Assembly: GCA_963792365.1 (NCBI GenBank)
Contig: CAWBVW010000001.1
Span: forward strand, 558,001 to 622,000
Length of the DNA: 64,000 bases
Direction: 5' to 3'
Source of the DNA: JAOUGY01 sp963792365
GTDB taxonomy: Bacteria > Actinomycetota > Acidimicrobiia > Spongiisociales > ZC4RG35
How positions within the stretch are numbered: the stretch's first letter is position 1; the number at the start of each line of letters is the position of its first letter. Below the pieces are notes generated by a model. It was given only the letters and a program-made list of their open reading frames with translations. It made no database searches and was not told where the DNA came from. Positions 23,996 to 33,076 of the stretch are shown here, in pieces. The translations under genes were made by a program, and so were the position numbers.

Positions 23996-24088
23996 ATGGA
24001 GGCGGTCCTCCCCCGCCGGCCCCACTGCGACCTACGATCGAGCCGTACAGCGTGCGCGCCGGAGCCCGCCCGCGTAGTCTCCCCACTC

Positions 24089-24463
24089 ATGAACATCCTG
24101 GGCCTGGGAGTCGATCTTGCGGACATCGATCGCGTAGAGGACGTCCTCTCCAAGTACCCGCGCTTCGCGGAGCGCTGTTTCACCCAGCACGAGCAGGAGT
24201 ACGCCTCGAAGTTCGCCAAGCCGGGCAGACGCTTCGCCGCCCGGTTCGCAGGCAAGGAAGCCGTGATGAAGTCGCTCGGCACAGGATGGCGACGCCTCCG
24301 CTGGACCGACGTGGAGATCACGGGAGGCGGCAAACCCACGGTTCGCCTCTACAACGATGCCGCACGTCGCGCCGAGATGATGGGCGTGACCGAGATACTG
24401 GTGACCATCACCCACACCGACACCACGGCCCTCGTTATGGCCGTCGCCGTGGGTCAGCACTGA
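24089..24463 (+). CDS. acpS: holo-[acyl-carrier-protein] synthase
   Basis: 124 aa. It moves 4'-phosphopantetheine from CoA to acyl carrier protein. The start MNILGLGVDLADIDRV has the Mg-binding Asp, and FAGKEAVMKSLGTG carries the second metal Glu and Lys. ITHTDTTALV closes the fold. It is the only plus-strand gene here, divergent from nnr and convergent with glmS. The ATG at 24089 gives the normal family length. Confidence 0.96.
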   Translation: MNILGLGVDLADIDRVEDVLSKYPRFAERCFTQHEQEYASKFAKPGRRFAARFAGKEAVMKSLGTGWRRLRWTDVEITGGGKPTVRLYNDAARRAEMMGVTEILVTITHTDTTALVMAVAVGQH

Positions 24464-24673
24464 GGCAGTACCGAGTACTGAATGCTTCGTGCTGAGTACT
24501 CGATGCTGCGTCAGCACGACTGGCCGGGCGTCCGGCCCACCTTCATGGGTGCGCGCACTCAGGAGCATGGGCGACGCGAGACAGCAGCCGACAGCCGACT
24601 GCGGACCGTTCCTCGGTCGTTGGCCGTGGGCCGTGGGCCGGGTCTCTCTACCGCGGCTCAGCGCCGCACGGCA
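24464..24673. repeat. convergent gap acpS/glmS with two heptad elements
   Basis: An AGTACTG-type element (about 24467-24508) begins within 5 bp of the acpS stop. A second element (about 24584-24655) has left-arm units like GCCGACA and right-arm units like GGCCGTG/GTTGGCC, ending about 18 bp from the glmS stop at 24674. No gene is seen. Confidence 0.75.
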
Positions 24674-26503
24674 TCACTCGACGGTAACGGTCTTGGCCAG
24701 GTTGCGGGGCTTGTCGACGTCGAGGCCCTTTGCCGTCGCCACGTGATAGGCGAGGAGCTGGAGCGGGACGACGGCGAGCACCGTGCAGATGAGGTCGGGG
24801 CTGTCGGGCAGTACCACCACATGGTCGGCCAGCTCTGCTGCCTCGTCCTCCACGCCTGGCTCCACCAGCATGAGGATCGTTCCGCCGCGGGCTTTCATCT
24901 CCTGCATGTTCGACATGGTCTTGGCCCGAATCTTGGTGTCCATCGCCACACCGACCACGACGACGCCGGGCTCGATGAGCGCGATCGGGCCGTGTTTCAT
25001 CTCACCGGCGGCGTAACCCTCCGCCCGCACGTACGCAATCTCCTTGAGCTTCAAGGCACCCTCCATGGCCACCGGGAAATCCCCCGAGCGGCCCAGGAAG
25101 AAGAAGTCGCGGACATCGCCCCACTGCGCACTCATTTCGAGGATCTGCGAGTCCAGCTCGAGCGCAATCCGCATCTTGTCGGGAAGCAGTGTGAGCTCTT
25201 CGATCATGTGACCGATCGTCCCGGGATCGAGGGTCCCGCGAACCTGGGCGATGTAGAGACCAAGGAGCTGCATCGCAACGAGCTGAGTGGTGAAGGTCTT
25301 GGTGGCGGCGACACCGATCTCGGGTCCGGCCCGGGTGTAGAGGACGGCGTCGGACTCTCGAGCGAGCGCGGAGTCCACGACATTCGTGACGCCGATCAAG
25401 GTGGATCCCTGCGCTCTCGCGTATCGGATCGCCGCCAGGGTATCGAGTGTCTCTCCTGACTGACTGATGCCGATCACCAGGCTGCGGCCGTCGAGTACGG
25501 GGTCCCGGTACCGGAATTCGGAGGCGATGTCGATCTCAACCGGCAGCCGAGTCCACCGTTCGATCGCGTACTTGGCCATCATCGCGGCGTGATAGGAGGT
25601 GCCACATGCGAGCACGAACACCTTGTCGACCATGCGAAGGATCTGCTCGGGGAGCTCGAGCTCCTGGAGTGTCACACCGCCCCGATCGTCGACTCTGCCA
25701 CGCAAGGTGTCTGCGATGGCTTGCGGCTGCTCGTGGATCTCCTTGAGCATGAAGGTCGGATAACCGCCCTTCTCGGCGGCCTCCAAGTCCCACTCGATCG
25801 TGCGCTCGATCGGCTCGATCGGGGCTCCCGAGAGGTCGAACACTCGGACTTCGTCTCGACGGAGCTCGACGACGCGATCGTCGTCGATCACCACCATGCG
25901 CCGAGTGTGCTCGAGGAATGCCGGGATGTCGGAGGCCAGGAAGTTCTCACCGTCACCCTTGCCCACGACGAGCGGACTACCACGACGGGCCCCGACGAGG
26001 ACTTCCGGCTCGTCGGAACGGAGCACGCCGAGTGCCATGGCGCCCTCGGCGATCTCCATCACCTTGCGGACGGCGTCGACGAGCGGCACGTCGTCCATCT
26101 CTTCGATCAGATGGGCTATCACCTCGGTGTCGGTGTCGGACCCGAAGACGTGGCCCCGGTCGACCAGTCCCTGTTTCAGCTCGGCCCAGTTCTCGATGAT
26201 CCCGTTGTGGACCACCGACACCTTGGAGCTGCAATCGAAATGCGGATGCGCGTTCTTGGTGTTCGGAGCGCCGTGGGTCGCCCAGCGGGTGTGCCCGACG
26301 CCGGTCGTGCCGACCGGCGCATCCGATTGCAGCGACTTCTCGAGCTCGGCGATCCTGCCTACCTGCTTGACGATGGCGATGCCGTCGGCGGTTTGCACAG
26401 AAACTCCGGCCGAGTCATATCCACGGTACTCGAGTCGCTCCAGACCCGGGACGAGTATGTCGAGGACCGGACGCGGCCCCACGTATCCAACGATGCCACA
26501 CAT
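24674..26503 (-). CDS. glmS: glutamine-fructose-6-phosphate aminotransferase (isomerizing)
   Basis: 609 aa. It makes glucosamine-6-phosphate, the first step to UDP-GlcNAc. The N-terminal nucleophile is Cys2 (MCGIVGYVG), with HTRWATHG and the glutaminase domain to about 240. Two SIS sugar-phosphate domains follow, with CGTSYHAAM, SQSGETLDT and the terminal KPRNLAKTVTVE. It lies downstream of glmM with a structured 248-bp leader between. Confidence 0.98.
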   Translation of the reverse strand: MCGIVGYVGPRPVLDILVPGLERLEYRGYDSAGVSVQTADGIAIVKQVGRIAELEKSLQSDAPVGTTGVGHTRWATHGAPNTKNAHPHFDCSSKVSVVHNGIIENWAELKQGLVDRGHVFGSDTDTEVIAHLIEEMDDVPLVDAVRKVMEIAEGAMALGVLRSDEPEVLVGARRGSPLVVGKGDGENFLASDIPAFLEHTRRMVVIDDDRVVELRRDEVRVFDLSGAPIEPIERTIEWDLEAAEKGGYPTFMLKEIHEQPQAIADTLRGRVDDRGGVTLQELELPEQILRMVDKVFVLACGTSYHAAMMAKYAIERWTRLPVEIDIASEFRYRDPVLDGRSLVIGISQSGETLDTLAAIRYARAQGSTLIGVTNVVDSALARESDAVLYTRAGPEIGVAATKTFTTQLVAMQLLGLYIAQVRGTLDPGTIGHMIEELTLLPDKMRIALELDSQILEMSAQWGDVRDFFFLGRSGDFPVAMEGALKLKEIAYVRAEGYAAGEMKHGPIALIEPGVVVVGVAMDTKIRAKTMSNMQEMKARGGTILMLVEPGVEDEAAELADHVVVLPDSPDLICTVLAVVPLQLLAYHVATAKGLDVDKPRNLAKTVTVE

Positions 26504-26604
26504 GGTGTTCTCTCTTTCTCAGAGGGCGCGGACAACCAATGTCCACATGCGGGCGGAATCGTTCAAGACCGGGCGGTCCTGCCCACTTCGCCGGGGCTTC
26601 TGTC

Positions 26605-26717
26605 TCCGGAGTCACCTCCGGGTTTTGGTCCCTGGCGTCACGACCGTGGGAGGCCGGGAAGGTACCCGCCGAATACTTCGATGACCTTCCTCCTCGTCAC
26701 CTGAGCGATGCTCAGGT
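26605..26717 (-). ncRNA. candidate structured leader upstream of glmS
   Basis: The 248-bp glmM-glmS spacer can form several stems on the minus strand: 26699-26706 with 26710-26717 (8 bp, 3-nt loop), 26657-26663 with 26684-26690 (7 bp), and 26606-26611 with 26616-26621 (CCGGAG-GTGA-CTCCGG, a GNRA tetraloop). Conserved-looking single-strand stretches such as CCAAAACCCGG lie between. It does not match the glmS ribozyme or any riboswitch I can name. The first stem could instead terminate glmM transcripts. Confidence 0.4.
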
Positions 26718-26751
26718 CTGGCGCTGTGTCGATTGTCGATTCCGCTGGTCT

Positions 26752-28101
26752 TCAGTCGTTCGAGTCCTCCTCTCCCAATTCCGCCGTCACGACTGCGGCG
26801 ATGCCGTCAGCGTAGCGGTGTGCGAGCTCCTCGGAAGATGCTTCCACCATCACCCGTACGAGAGGCTCCGTGCCGGACGCACGTACGAGCACCCTTCCAT
26901 CGTCTCCGAGCGCCGATTCGGCATCCGCAACCGCTGCCCACACAGGGGCACAGCCTTCGAGACCGTTGCGGTCGGCAACCTTGATGTTCAGAAGAACCTG
27001 GGGGTACTCGACCATCGCCTCCGCTCGCAGATCCCTGAGCTCACGGCCGGTTCCCGCCATCACCTCGAGCAGCCGGATGCCGCTGAGGAGCCCGTCGCCG
27101 GTCCGCGCCCGGTCGAGAAAGATCACATGACCGGACTGCTCGCCGCCGAGCACCGCCCGGTGCTCGCGCATCGCCTCCATCACATAGCGATCACCGACCT
27201 TGGTCTGAACCAGCGTGATTCCGGCCTCGGTCAGCGCCTTTCGAAAGCCCAGATTGGACATGACGGTTGCGACAACCGTGTCATTCGTGAGCTTGCCGGC
27301 GGCCTTCCAGTGCCGAGCGATGATCGCCATTACCACGTCTCCGTTGGCGGTGACGCCGTCCTCATCGACCGCGATCATCCGGTCGGCGTCACCGTCGAAC
27401 GCAAATCCCACGCGACCCTGAACCTTCGCCGCCAACGCCTCCGGATGCGTCGCCCCACATCCCTCGTTGATGTTCATTCCGGACGGCTCCGCGAACGCCA
27501 CGTCGACGTTGGCCTTGAGCCGTTGGAAGAGCGTGGGCGCCGCCCGGTACGCAGCACCGTTGGCGCAGTCGAGCAGCAAGTCGATCCCGTTGAACGAGTA
27601 CGCGGCGCCGGCCACCAATTCGCCGACGTACCGGTCGACGGCATGGTCGTCCCAGAACCTGGTTCCGACGTTCGCACCGAACGGGACGGTCCGGGATCCA
27701 CTGGACCTGAGCTTCGATTCGATCCGATCCTCTTCGGCATCATTGAGCTTCCCGCCGGACGCGCCGAGCAGCTTGATCCCGTTGTCGGGAGCCGGGTTGT
27801 GCGACGCGCTGACCACGGCCCCCATCTCGGCCTCGGAACGGGCAGTGAGGAGACTGATGCCGCCGGAAGGCATGACGCCCACGTCGATCGTGTCGACGCC
27901 GGCCGAGTGGAATCCTGCCTGGAGGGCTGCGGACAGCATCTCACCGGAGCGTCGGGTGTCGCGCCCGACCAGCACTGATCCCCCCGAAAGGAGAGACCCC
28001 GCAGCTCGCCCGATCGACAGGGCGAGCTCCGGGGTCAGCTCTACGTTGGCGACACCTCGAACACCGTCGGTGCCGAACAGACGTACGCCGTCTTTCAACA
28101 T
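26752..28101 (-). CDS. glmM: phosphoglucosamine mutase
   Basis: 449 aa from MLKDGVRLFGTDGVRG. It converts glucosamine-6-P to glucosamine-1-P. The active serine is Ser100 in SASHNPAPDNG, the metal loop is FDGDADRMI, the sugar loop GGEQSGH, and the phosphate-binding loop RASGTEPLVRVMVE. It follows rpsI by 13 bp, so cell-wall precursor supply is linked to ribosomal-protein transcription. The next gene is glmS. Confidence 0.98.
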   Translation of the reverse strand: MLKDGVRLFGTDGVRGVANVELTPELALSIGRAAGSLLSGGSVLVGRDTRRSGEMLSAALQAGFHSAGVDTIDVGVMPSGGISLLTARSEAEMGAVVSASHNPAPDNGIKLLGASGGKLNDAEEDRIESKLRSSGSRTVPFGANVGTRFWDDHAVDRYVGELVAGAAYSFNGIDLLLDCANGAAYRAAPTLFQRLKANVDVAFAEPSGMNINEGCGATHPEALAAKVQGRVGFAFDGDADRMIAVDEDGVTANGDVVMAIIARHWKAAGKLTNDTVVATVMSNLGFRKALTEAGITLVQTKVGDRYVMEAMREHRAVLGGEQSGHVIFLDRARTGDGLLSGIRLLEVMAGTGRELRDLRAEAMVEYPQVLLNIKVADRNGLEGCAPVWAAVADAESALGDDGRVLVRASGTEPLVRVMVEASSEELAHRYADGIAAVVTAELGEEDSND

Positions 28102-28114
28102 CGACGGAGACGAC

Positions 28115-28507
28115 TCAGCGCTTGGTGAACTGCGGCGCCCTGCGCGCCTTGCGCAGACCGTACTTCTTGCGCTCCACCACCCGTGCGTCACGGGTCAACA
28201 TGCCCGCCTTCTTCAAGGTCGGCCGGAGCTCGGGATCGAGCTCGATGAGGGCACGAGAGATGCCGAGACGAAGCGCATCGGCCTGTCCGGTGGTACCGCC
28301 ACCCTCGAGAGTGGCGTCGATGTCATACCGTCCTTGGGTACCGGTGAGTTGGAGCGGCTCAACGACACGGAGCCGGGCTGCCATGGTGGAGAAATAGCGC
28401 TCGAGGGGCTTGCCGTTCAGCGTCACCTGCCCGCTGCCGTCGCGCAGCCGCACGCGGGCGACAGACTCCTTGCGGCGGCCGGTGGCCTGTATGAGGGGCT
28501 TCGACAT
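28115..28507 (-). CDS. rpsI: 30S ribosomal protein S9
   Basis: 130 aa. S9 reaches the P site with its basic C-terminal tail, here RRAPQFTKR ending in the conserved Lys-Arg. The core has TGRRKESVARVRL and GGGTTGQADALRLGISRAL. Its start overlaps the rplM stop by 1 nt (TGATG), the classic rplM-rpsI pair. Confidence 0.98.
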   Translation of the reverse strand: MSKPLIQATGRRKESVARVRLRDGSGQVTLNGKPLERYFSTMAARLRVVEPLQLTGTQGRYDIDATLEGGGTTGQADALRLGISRALIELDPELRPTLKKAGMLTRDARVVERKKYGLRKARRAPQFTKR

Positions 28508-28965
28508 CAGGCATCAACCTTTCGAATATCGAACGTCAGCGGCTGCGGCTTCTGGGCAGCATGGGGATGGTCCGGACCTGCGTACACCTTGATCTTGCGA
28601 CCCATGTGACGGCCCAGCTTGTTCTTCGGCAGCATGCCCTTGACCGCCCGCTCCACGATTGCCTCGGGACGGCGATTGCGGAGGGCATCAAAGGACTCCG
28701 CCTTGAGGCCGCCCGGGAAACCGGAGTGGCGGTAGTAGATCTTGTCCTGGCTCTTGCCGGACGTCACCGCAACACGATCGGCGTTGACGACGATCACGAA
28801 GTCTCCGCCATCCACATGGGGGGCGAAGGTCGGCTTGTGCTTGCCGCGAATGACCTTCGCCACTTCGGACGCAAGTCGTCCGAGCGGAAGATCGGCGGCG
28901 TCGACGACCCACCAATCGTGGGAGAGGTCATCGGGCTTGGGGCTGTAGGTCTTGTTGTTGGTCAT
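28507..28965 (-). CDS. rplM: 50S ribosomal protein L13
   Basis: 152 aa from MTNNKTYSPKPDDLSHDWW; the longer frame upstream is not family sequence and crosses the predicted promoter. L13 is an early assembly protein of the 50S subunit. Landmarks are WWVVDAADLPLGRLAS, KIYYRHSGFPGGLK and GMLPKNKLGRHMGRKIKVY. Confidence 0.98.
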   Translation of the reverse strand: MTNNKTYSPKPDDLSHDWWVVDAADLPLGRLASEVAKVIRGKHKPTFAPHVDGGDFVIVVNADRVAVTSGKSQDKIYYRHSGFPGGLKAESFDALRNRRPEAIVERAVKGMLPKNKLGRHMGRKIKVYAGPDHPHAAQKPQPLTFDIRKVDA

Positions 28966-29037
28966 AGCAATCCAAACGGTCGTGGCAGACCGGGGTATCT
29001 CGGGTGGGAAACGAGATGCTCGGAACGAGCAGACGAC

Positions 29038-29066
29038 AGGATACCGGTTACACCTGCGGGACACAA
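29038..29066 (-). promoter_or_regulatory. putative promoter of rplM-rpsI-glmM
   Basis: Minus strand TTGTGT (29061-29066) and TATCCT (29038-29043) at 17-bp spacing. The predicted start is about 65 nt before the rplM start codon, inside the 168-bp gap after the LCP gene. Confidence 0.55.
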
Positions 29067-29133
29067 TCCCGGGTGTCGCCAAGTCGTCGGGGCATGCCGA
29101 GGCCCCCGAAGGTGGCCACCGGGCGAGGCCTTG

Positions 29134-30492
29134 TCACTCTGCCGGCTCAGGGAGGGGCAGCGGATCTCCACTCACGAACGCGGCGATCGCAGGGCCCGCC
29201 TCCTCGGTGCGGACGACGTAGGACACGCCACCCTCGGAGGAGATGACGACCGGCAATGCCATCGACTCGGACTCGGAGGCGAAAACGAAACGTGCGCCGA
29301 AGATCCCGAGATTCCACGAATGCGTCGACTCGCCCACGCGGATCGCAGACGTCACCGCAGGGACAAGGGCCGGGACACGGATGATGCCCCAGGGGCTCAG
29401 AGCCTTGCCGATCACTGCCTCGAGCACCTCACGCTGGCGGGAGGTCCGAGCGATGTCACCGCCGTCGGCACCCCGCCAATCGCCGTCACGCAGCTCCTCG
29501 GTGCTCCTGGATCGAACATACGCAAGGGCGGTGGCCCCATCGACGACCCGGGTCCCGGCCTCGACGTCGAGTCCAGTCTTGAGGTCGCGTGTCGGATTGT
29601 CGAAGGTCAGCTCCACGCCGCCAACGGCATCGACGATCGACGCAAACCCCCCGAACTCCACCTCGAGGTACCGGTTGATCGGAATCCCCAGATCTTCCTG
29701 GATGGTGGCTGCCAACAGATCTCCGCCTCCATAGGCATAAGCGGCGTTGATCTTGTCCGTTCCCTGTCCGGGAATTCCCACCTTCAAGTCTCGAGGCAGG
29801 CTCAGCATCTGCACCGTCCCACCGGACACGTGAGCGAGGATGATCACGTCCGCCCTCTGGCCTTCGAACGAGCCAAAGCGCCCTTCGAGATCGTCGGGCA
29901 GGTTCTCGCGTGAGTCACTTCCGACGATCAGGTAGGTCTCCGGCCCGGGCGCCCCGGTGATGGACGGTGTTTCGACGCGCGACAGCTGACTCTCCACCCA
30001 CACGAAACCGAGCGCGACGATCGCGGCGAGGACGAGCAGCAGGAGCAGCAGACGACGTAGGAACCGACCACGCCTCCGCCCCGCCTTCCGTTTTCCTGGC
30101 GCCGGCGTGGCAGGCGTCTCGCGCCCTGGTGGCGCCGCCTGCCCGCGAGACGACCTCGGGGGAGGAGGGCTCGACCCCGCTGGGCCGGCGGTCGAGACGC
30201 CAGCCTGTGCCGACGGCGCGGTCGTCACGACCGGCATCATCGCGGTCCGATCCGGAGCCGATTCCTGCTCGGGCTGTCCCTGAGGCGGAGATGTCATCAT
30301 GCGGGTTTCGGCAGCGCCGTATCGACGATCCCCGGAAGCCGGGTCGCTCGGAGCATCGTCAGCAGGCTCCTCCGCCGCCTCGGCGGTGACCACCGGATCG
30401 CGCGAAGGCGGATCCGGAGCAGGCTCCGCCGTCGAGCGCGCCTTCCACGGCTGTCCCGGCTGCCAGTGGTCTTCGTGTTGTTCGTCGCTCAT
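29134..30492 (-). CDS. LytR-CpsA-Psr (LCP) family cell-wall glycopolymer ligase
   Basis: 452 aa. The first 135 residues form a disordered Pro/Ala/Ser-rich cytoplasmic tail. A basic stretch (KRKAGRRRGRFLRR) leads into one membrane segment (about 148-168). The extracellular LCP domain has GSDSRENLPD, RADVIILAHV, SLPRDLKV, DKINAAYAYGG and ALAYVRSRS, including the Arg/Asp residues that bind the lipid pyrophosphate. Such enzymes attach teichoic-acid-like polymers or arabinogalactan to peptidoglycan. The start at 30492 was chosen for the GGGGG-type ribosome-binding site just upstream. Confidence 0.9.
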   Translation of the reverse strand: MSDEQHEDHWQPGQPWKARSTAEPAPDPPSRDPVVTAEAAEEPADDAPSDPASGDRRYGAAETRMMTSPPQGQPEQESAPDRTAMMPVVTTAPSAQAGVSTAGPAGSSPPPPRSSRGQAAPPGRETPATPAPGKRKAGRRRGRFLRRLLLLLLVLAAIVALGFVWVESQLSRVETPSITGAPGPETYLIVGSDSRENLPDDLEGRFGSFEGQRADVIILAHVSGGTVQMLSLPRDLKVGIPGQGTDKINAAYAYGGGDLLAATIQEDLGIPINRYLEVEFGGFASIVDAVGGVELTFDNPTRDLKTGLDVEAGTRVVDGATALAYVRSRSTEELRDGDWRGADGGDIARTSRQREVLEAVIGKALSPWGIIRVPALVPAVTSAIRVGESTHSWNLGIFGARFVFASESESMALPVVISSEGGVSYVVRTEEAGPAIAAFVSGDPLPLPEPAE

Positions 30493-30601
30493 GGTGAACC
30501 CCCTGCCCGAGTCTCGATGGGCGCATCGGGCCCTGACATGAGAGAGCGACGCATTCAGCGCCGCGGCAGTGCACAAGCTACTCCGCCGCGGCGCCTAATG
30601 G

Positions 30602-32272
30602 TCAGCCAGTCACTGTCTTTGGGATCTCTTCGAGCGTTCGCTGACGAGCTTGCTCCTGCTCGACGTCGTCGGCGAGGCCCGGTATCGAGTCGAGAAAGGG
30701 CACGAAGTCTGGCTGACAGACCAAGCCGTCAGGCGGTGGGATCGTCGTCACCAGATAGTCCCCGACCGCCTGGTCGGCACAGGCCGACAGGAAGATCGAG
30801 ACATGGCCCCACCCGTCCATCGTCAGCAACGAGGAGTTCGGGAGCAGCGACCGCAGCGTCAGAGCCCCTTCGTACCGTGTCGCCGGGTCGTAGCTGTTCC
30901 CGACCACCAGCACTGTGTTGGATGTCGTGCCGTCGAAGGGCCCGAGATATGCGTCACCATCGGCGCCGGTCCACACACCGCACGGGCTGGTGGCGAAGGT
31001 CCATGGTCTTCCGAAATAGCCGAACCGGGCGTCGGCGTCCGCGGCCGCTGCCGGCCATGCGACCCACTCCTCCGGGTTGACCGTGTCCGTGCAAGCGACT
31101 CCTACGAAGCCCTCGACGAAGTTCGAGTAGGGCTCGCGCGGCGGTTCCAAGCCGACCTCCTGAGCAAGCGCCCGGAACGACAGGGCGACCTCCTCGACGG
31201 CCCCGAGGGACTCGATGTCGGCGATCACAGCAGCGAGGTCGGGCCAACTGAACGAGTCGTACAACGACCCCAGAGTCAGCCCCACGACGTCCGCGTAGGT
31301 GATCGTCAACACGTCACCCGTGCTTGGATCGAGTGGAATCTCGATCGGCTGTTCGAGGAGAGCGTCGGTCACGTCGGCGAAGCGCTGCGACGCATTCGGT
31401 GCGAGGGCGCACACCCCCGGTCCTCCCTCATCGCACAGGCGGAAGAACTCTTCGAGTGTTGCCTGTGCGCCTGCGTCGCTCCGAAGCCGGTACGAGAACG
31501 GCTGGGTGATCGCCTCGTCTCCGCGCCCGGTCGTCCATGCGATCGGGTCCAGGACACCGTCGACGACCAGCGCCCGAACGTTGTTCGGGAAGAGGTTCGA
31601 GTACACGGCTCCGATGAAGCTGCCGTAGGAGTAGCCGGCGTAGGTGAGCCCCTCGTCGCCGACCAACTGTCGAAGGAGGTCGAGATCGCGCACCACGTTC
31701 GCTGTCGACATGTGGTCCTGGATGGCGGTGGCGCGATCCTCACATGCGGCGGCGAGGGCGAGGTCGCTCTGGAACTGGATCGCCTCCTCTTCGGGCGTGA
31801 CCGGGAACGCAAACGGCGGCAGAACCCCGAACGCCTCGTCGAGGGAGCCAAAGCACCGCAGCGGAGTGGATCGAGCGATTCCACGCGGGTCGAATCCGAC
31901 CATGTCGAACTTGGCGCGGACCTCGTCGGTGTAGAGGAACTCGCCTGCGCCGAGAACCAGGTCGACGCCGGACCCGCCAGGGCCACCTGGGTTGATGAAC
32001 AAAGAGCCGATGCGGGCATCCGGGTCGGTGGCCGGGATGCGAGCGAGCGCAATCTGGATCTTGGCCCCGTTGGGCTTGTCGTAGTCCAGGGGCACTCTGA
32101 CCCGTGCACATTCGAAGTTGGGCCCGATCCAGCGGTAGCAGGAACGCCACCGGATGGTCTCGGTGCCGCCGACCCGGGAAGAATCCCCGTCAGACCCCGC
32201 TGCACCGGCGGCGACGGGCAAACTTGCCATGGCCATGAGCATGGCCAATACGATCACAACCCTCGATCTCAC
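30602..32272 (-). CDS. secreted alpha/beta hydrolase with TAP-like C-terminal domain
   Basis: 556 aa. A signal peptide (about 1-25) is followed by an alpha/beta hydrolase of the tripeptidyl aminopeptidase-like group. The oxyanion region is NPGGPGGSG, the nucleophile Ser sits in GYSYGSFIG, the acid is probably Asp in NSYDPATRYEGA, and the His in GWGHVSIF. The C-terminal TAP-like domain caps the site. Related exported enzymes are peptidases or esterases; the substrate is unassigned. No lipobox is seen. Confidence 0.88.
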   Translation of the reverse strand: MRSRVVIVLAMLMAMASLPVAAGAAGSDGDSSRVGGTETIRWRSCYRWIGPNFECARVRVPLDYDKPNGAKIQIALARIPATDPDARIGSLFINPGGPGGSGVDLVLGAGEFLYTDEVRAKFDMVGFDPRGIARSTPLRCFGSLDEAFGVLPPFAFPVTPEEEAIQFQSDLALAAACEDRATAIQDHMSTANVVRDLDLLRQLVGDEGLTYAGYSYGSFIGAVYSNLFPNNVRALVVDGVLDPIAWTTGRGDEAITQPFSYRLRSDAGAQATLEEFFRLCDEGGPGVCALAPNASQRFADVTDALLEQPIEIPLDPSTGDVLTITYADVVGLTLGSLYDSFSWPDLAAVIADIESLGAVEEVALSFRALAQEVGLEPPREPYSNFVEGFVGVACTDTVNPEEWVAWPAAAADADARFGYFGRPWTFATSPCGVWTGADGDAYLGPFDGTTSNTVLVVGNSYDPATRYEGALTLRSLLPNSSLLTMDGWGHVSIFLSACADQAVGDYLVTTIPPPDGLVCQPDFVPFLDSIPGLADDVEQEQARQRTLEEIPKTVTG

Positions 32273-32360
32273 GGTGTACCCCCCTCTTGCGACTCAGTGT
32301 GAAGCCACCCACCGGGCGTCACCGGTCCGAAGATATCACACCGAATCAGAGGGTGACCGC

Positions 32361-32999
32361 TCAGAGGAGCGCCGGTAGGTCTGCGACCGAGTCGATTCGA
32401 CGTTCAGACGATCCGAGCCCGAGTGGATCGACCAACCATGCGGCGGCGAACCCGGCGCCCAGGGCACCAGCGACGTCGTGGTACTCGGAATCACCGACGT
32501 ACCAGCACTGCGCCGGGTCCACTGCGAGCTCGCGGCACGCCAGATCGAAGATCTGTCGATCGGGTTTCGAGACACCGACGAGGGCCGAGTCGACGATCGT
32601 CTCAAAGAGGGAGGCCAGGTCTGCGTCGACGAGTGACTGGCCGACCGAACCGTCGCTGTTGGAGATGACGGCCACCCTCACACCCGACTCACGGATTCGG
32701 GCGACCGCCTCCCGGACACCGGGCAATGCGAATCGCCAAAGGCCCCTACCCTTGTCGATCGATTCCCCGGCGGTGGCCGGGGCAGGGTACCCCAGCAGCT
32801 CGAAATACCGCTCCAGCCACCACTCCCACGACACGCCATACCCGTTGGCCTTCAGCGTCGAGAATTCGGCCATCGCTCGGTAGTGCGCCTCGAAAGCATG
32901 GTCCGAGTCGATGACGAAGTCGAGAAGGTCGCCCATGTCACGTGGATGCTGGAGCACGAGAGTTCCACCGGCGTCGAAGAAGATGGCCTCGGGTTTCAT
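32361..32999 (-). CDS. HAD-superfamily phosphatase-like hydrolase
   Basis: 212 aa. HAD motif I is FFDAGGTLV with Asp9. The second motif-I Asp (DxD position) is replaced by Gly (DAGG), seen in some non-phosphatase HADs, so phosphatase activity is uncertain. Motif II is ISNSDG, motif III Lys is in VSKPDRQIF, and motif IV is GDSEYHDVAG. The cap domain (about 20-90) is rich in Trp and Tyr. Substrate unknown. It is divergent from uppP. Confidence 0.82.
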   Translation of the reverse strand: MKPEAIFFDAGGTLVLQHPRDMGDLLDFVIDSDHAFEAHYRAMAEFSTLKANGYGVSWEWWLERYFELLGYPAPATAGESIDKGRGLWRFALPGVREAVARIRESGVRVAVISNSDGSVGQSLVDADLASLFETIVDSALVGVSKPDRQIFDLACRELAVDPAQCWYVGDSEYHDVAGALGAGFAAAWLVDPLGLGSSERRIDSVADLPALL

Positions 33000-33076
33000 G
33001 ACCAGCAGCGTACCGACGATGGCGGGGGGCGAATTCCGAGCGGGTATCGTCTCGGCTCCGGCCGGGGAGGGAATGC

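Noticed and set aside
26504..26751. glmS ribozyme
   Set aside because: Position before glmS prompted the check, but the conserved ribozyme core and cleavage context are not recognisable.
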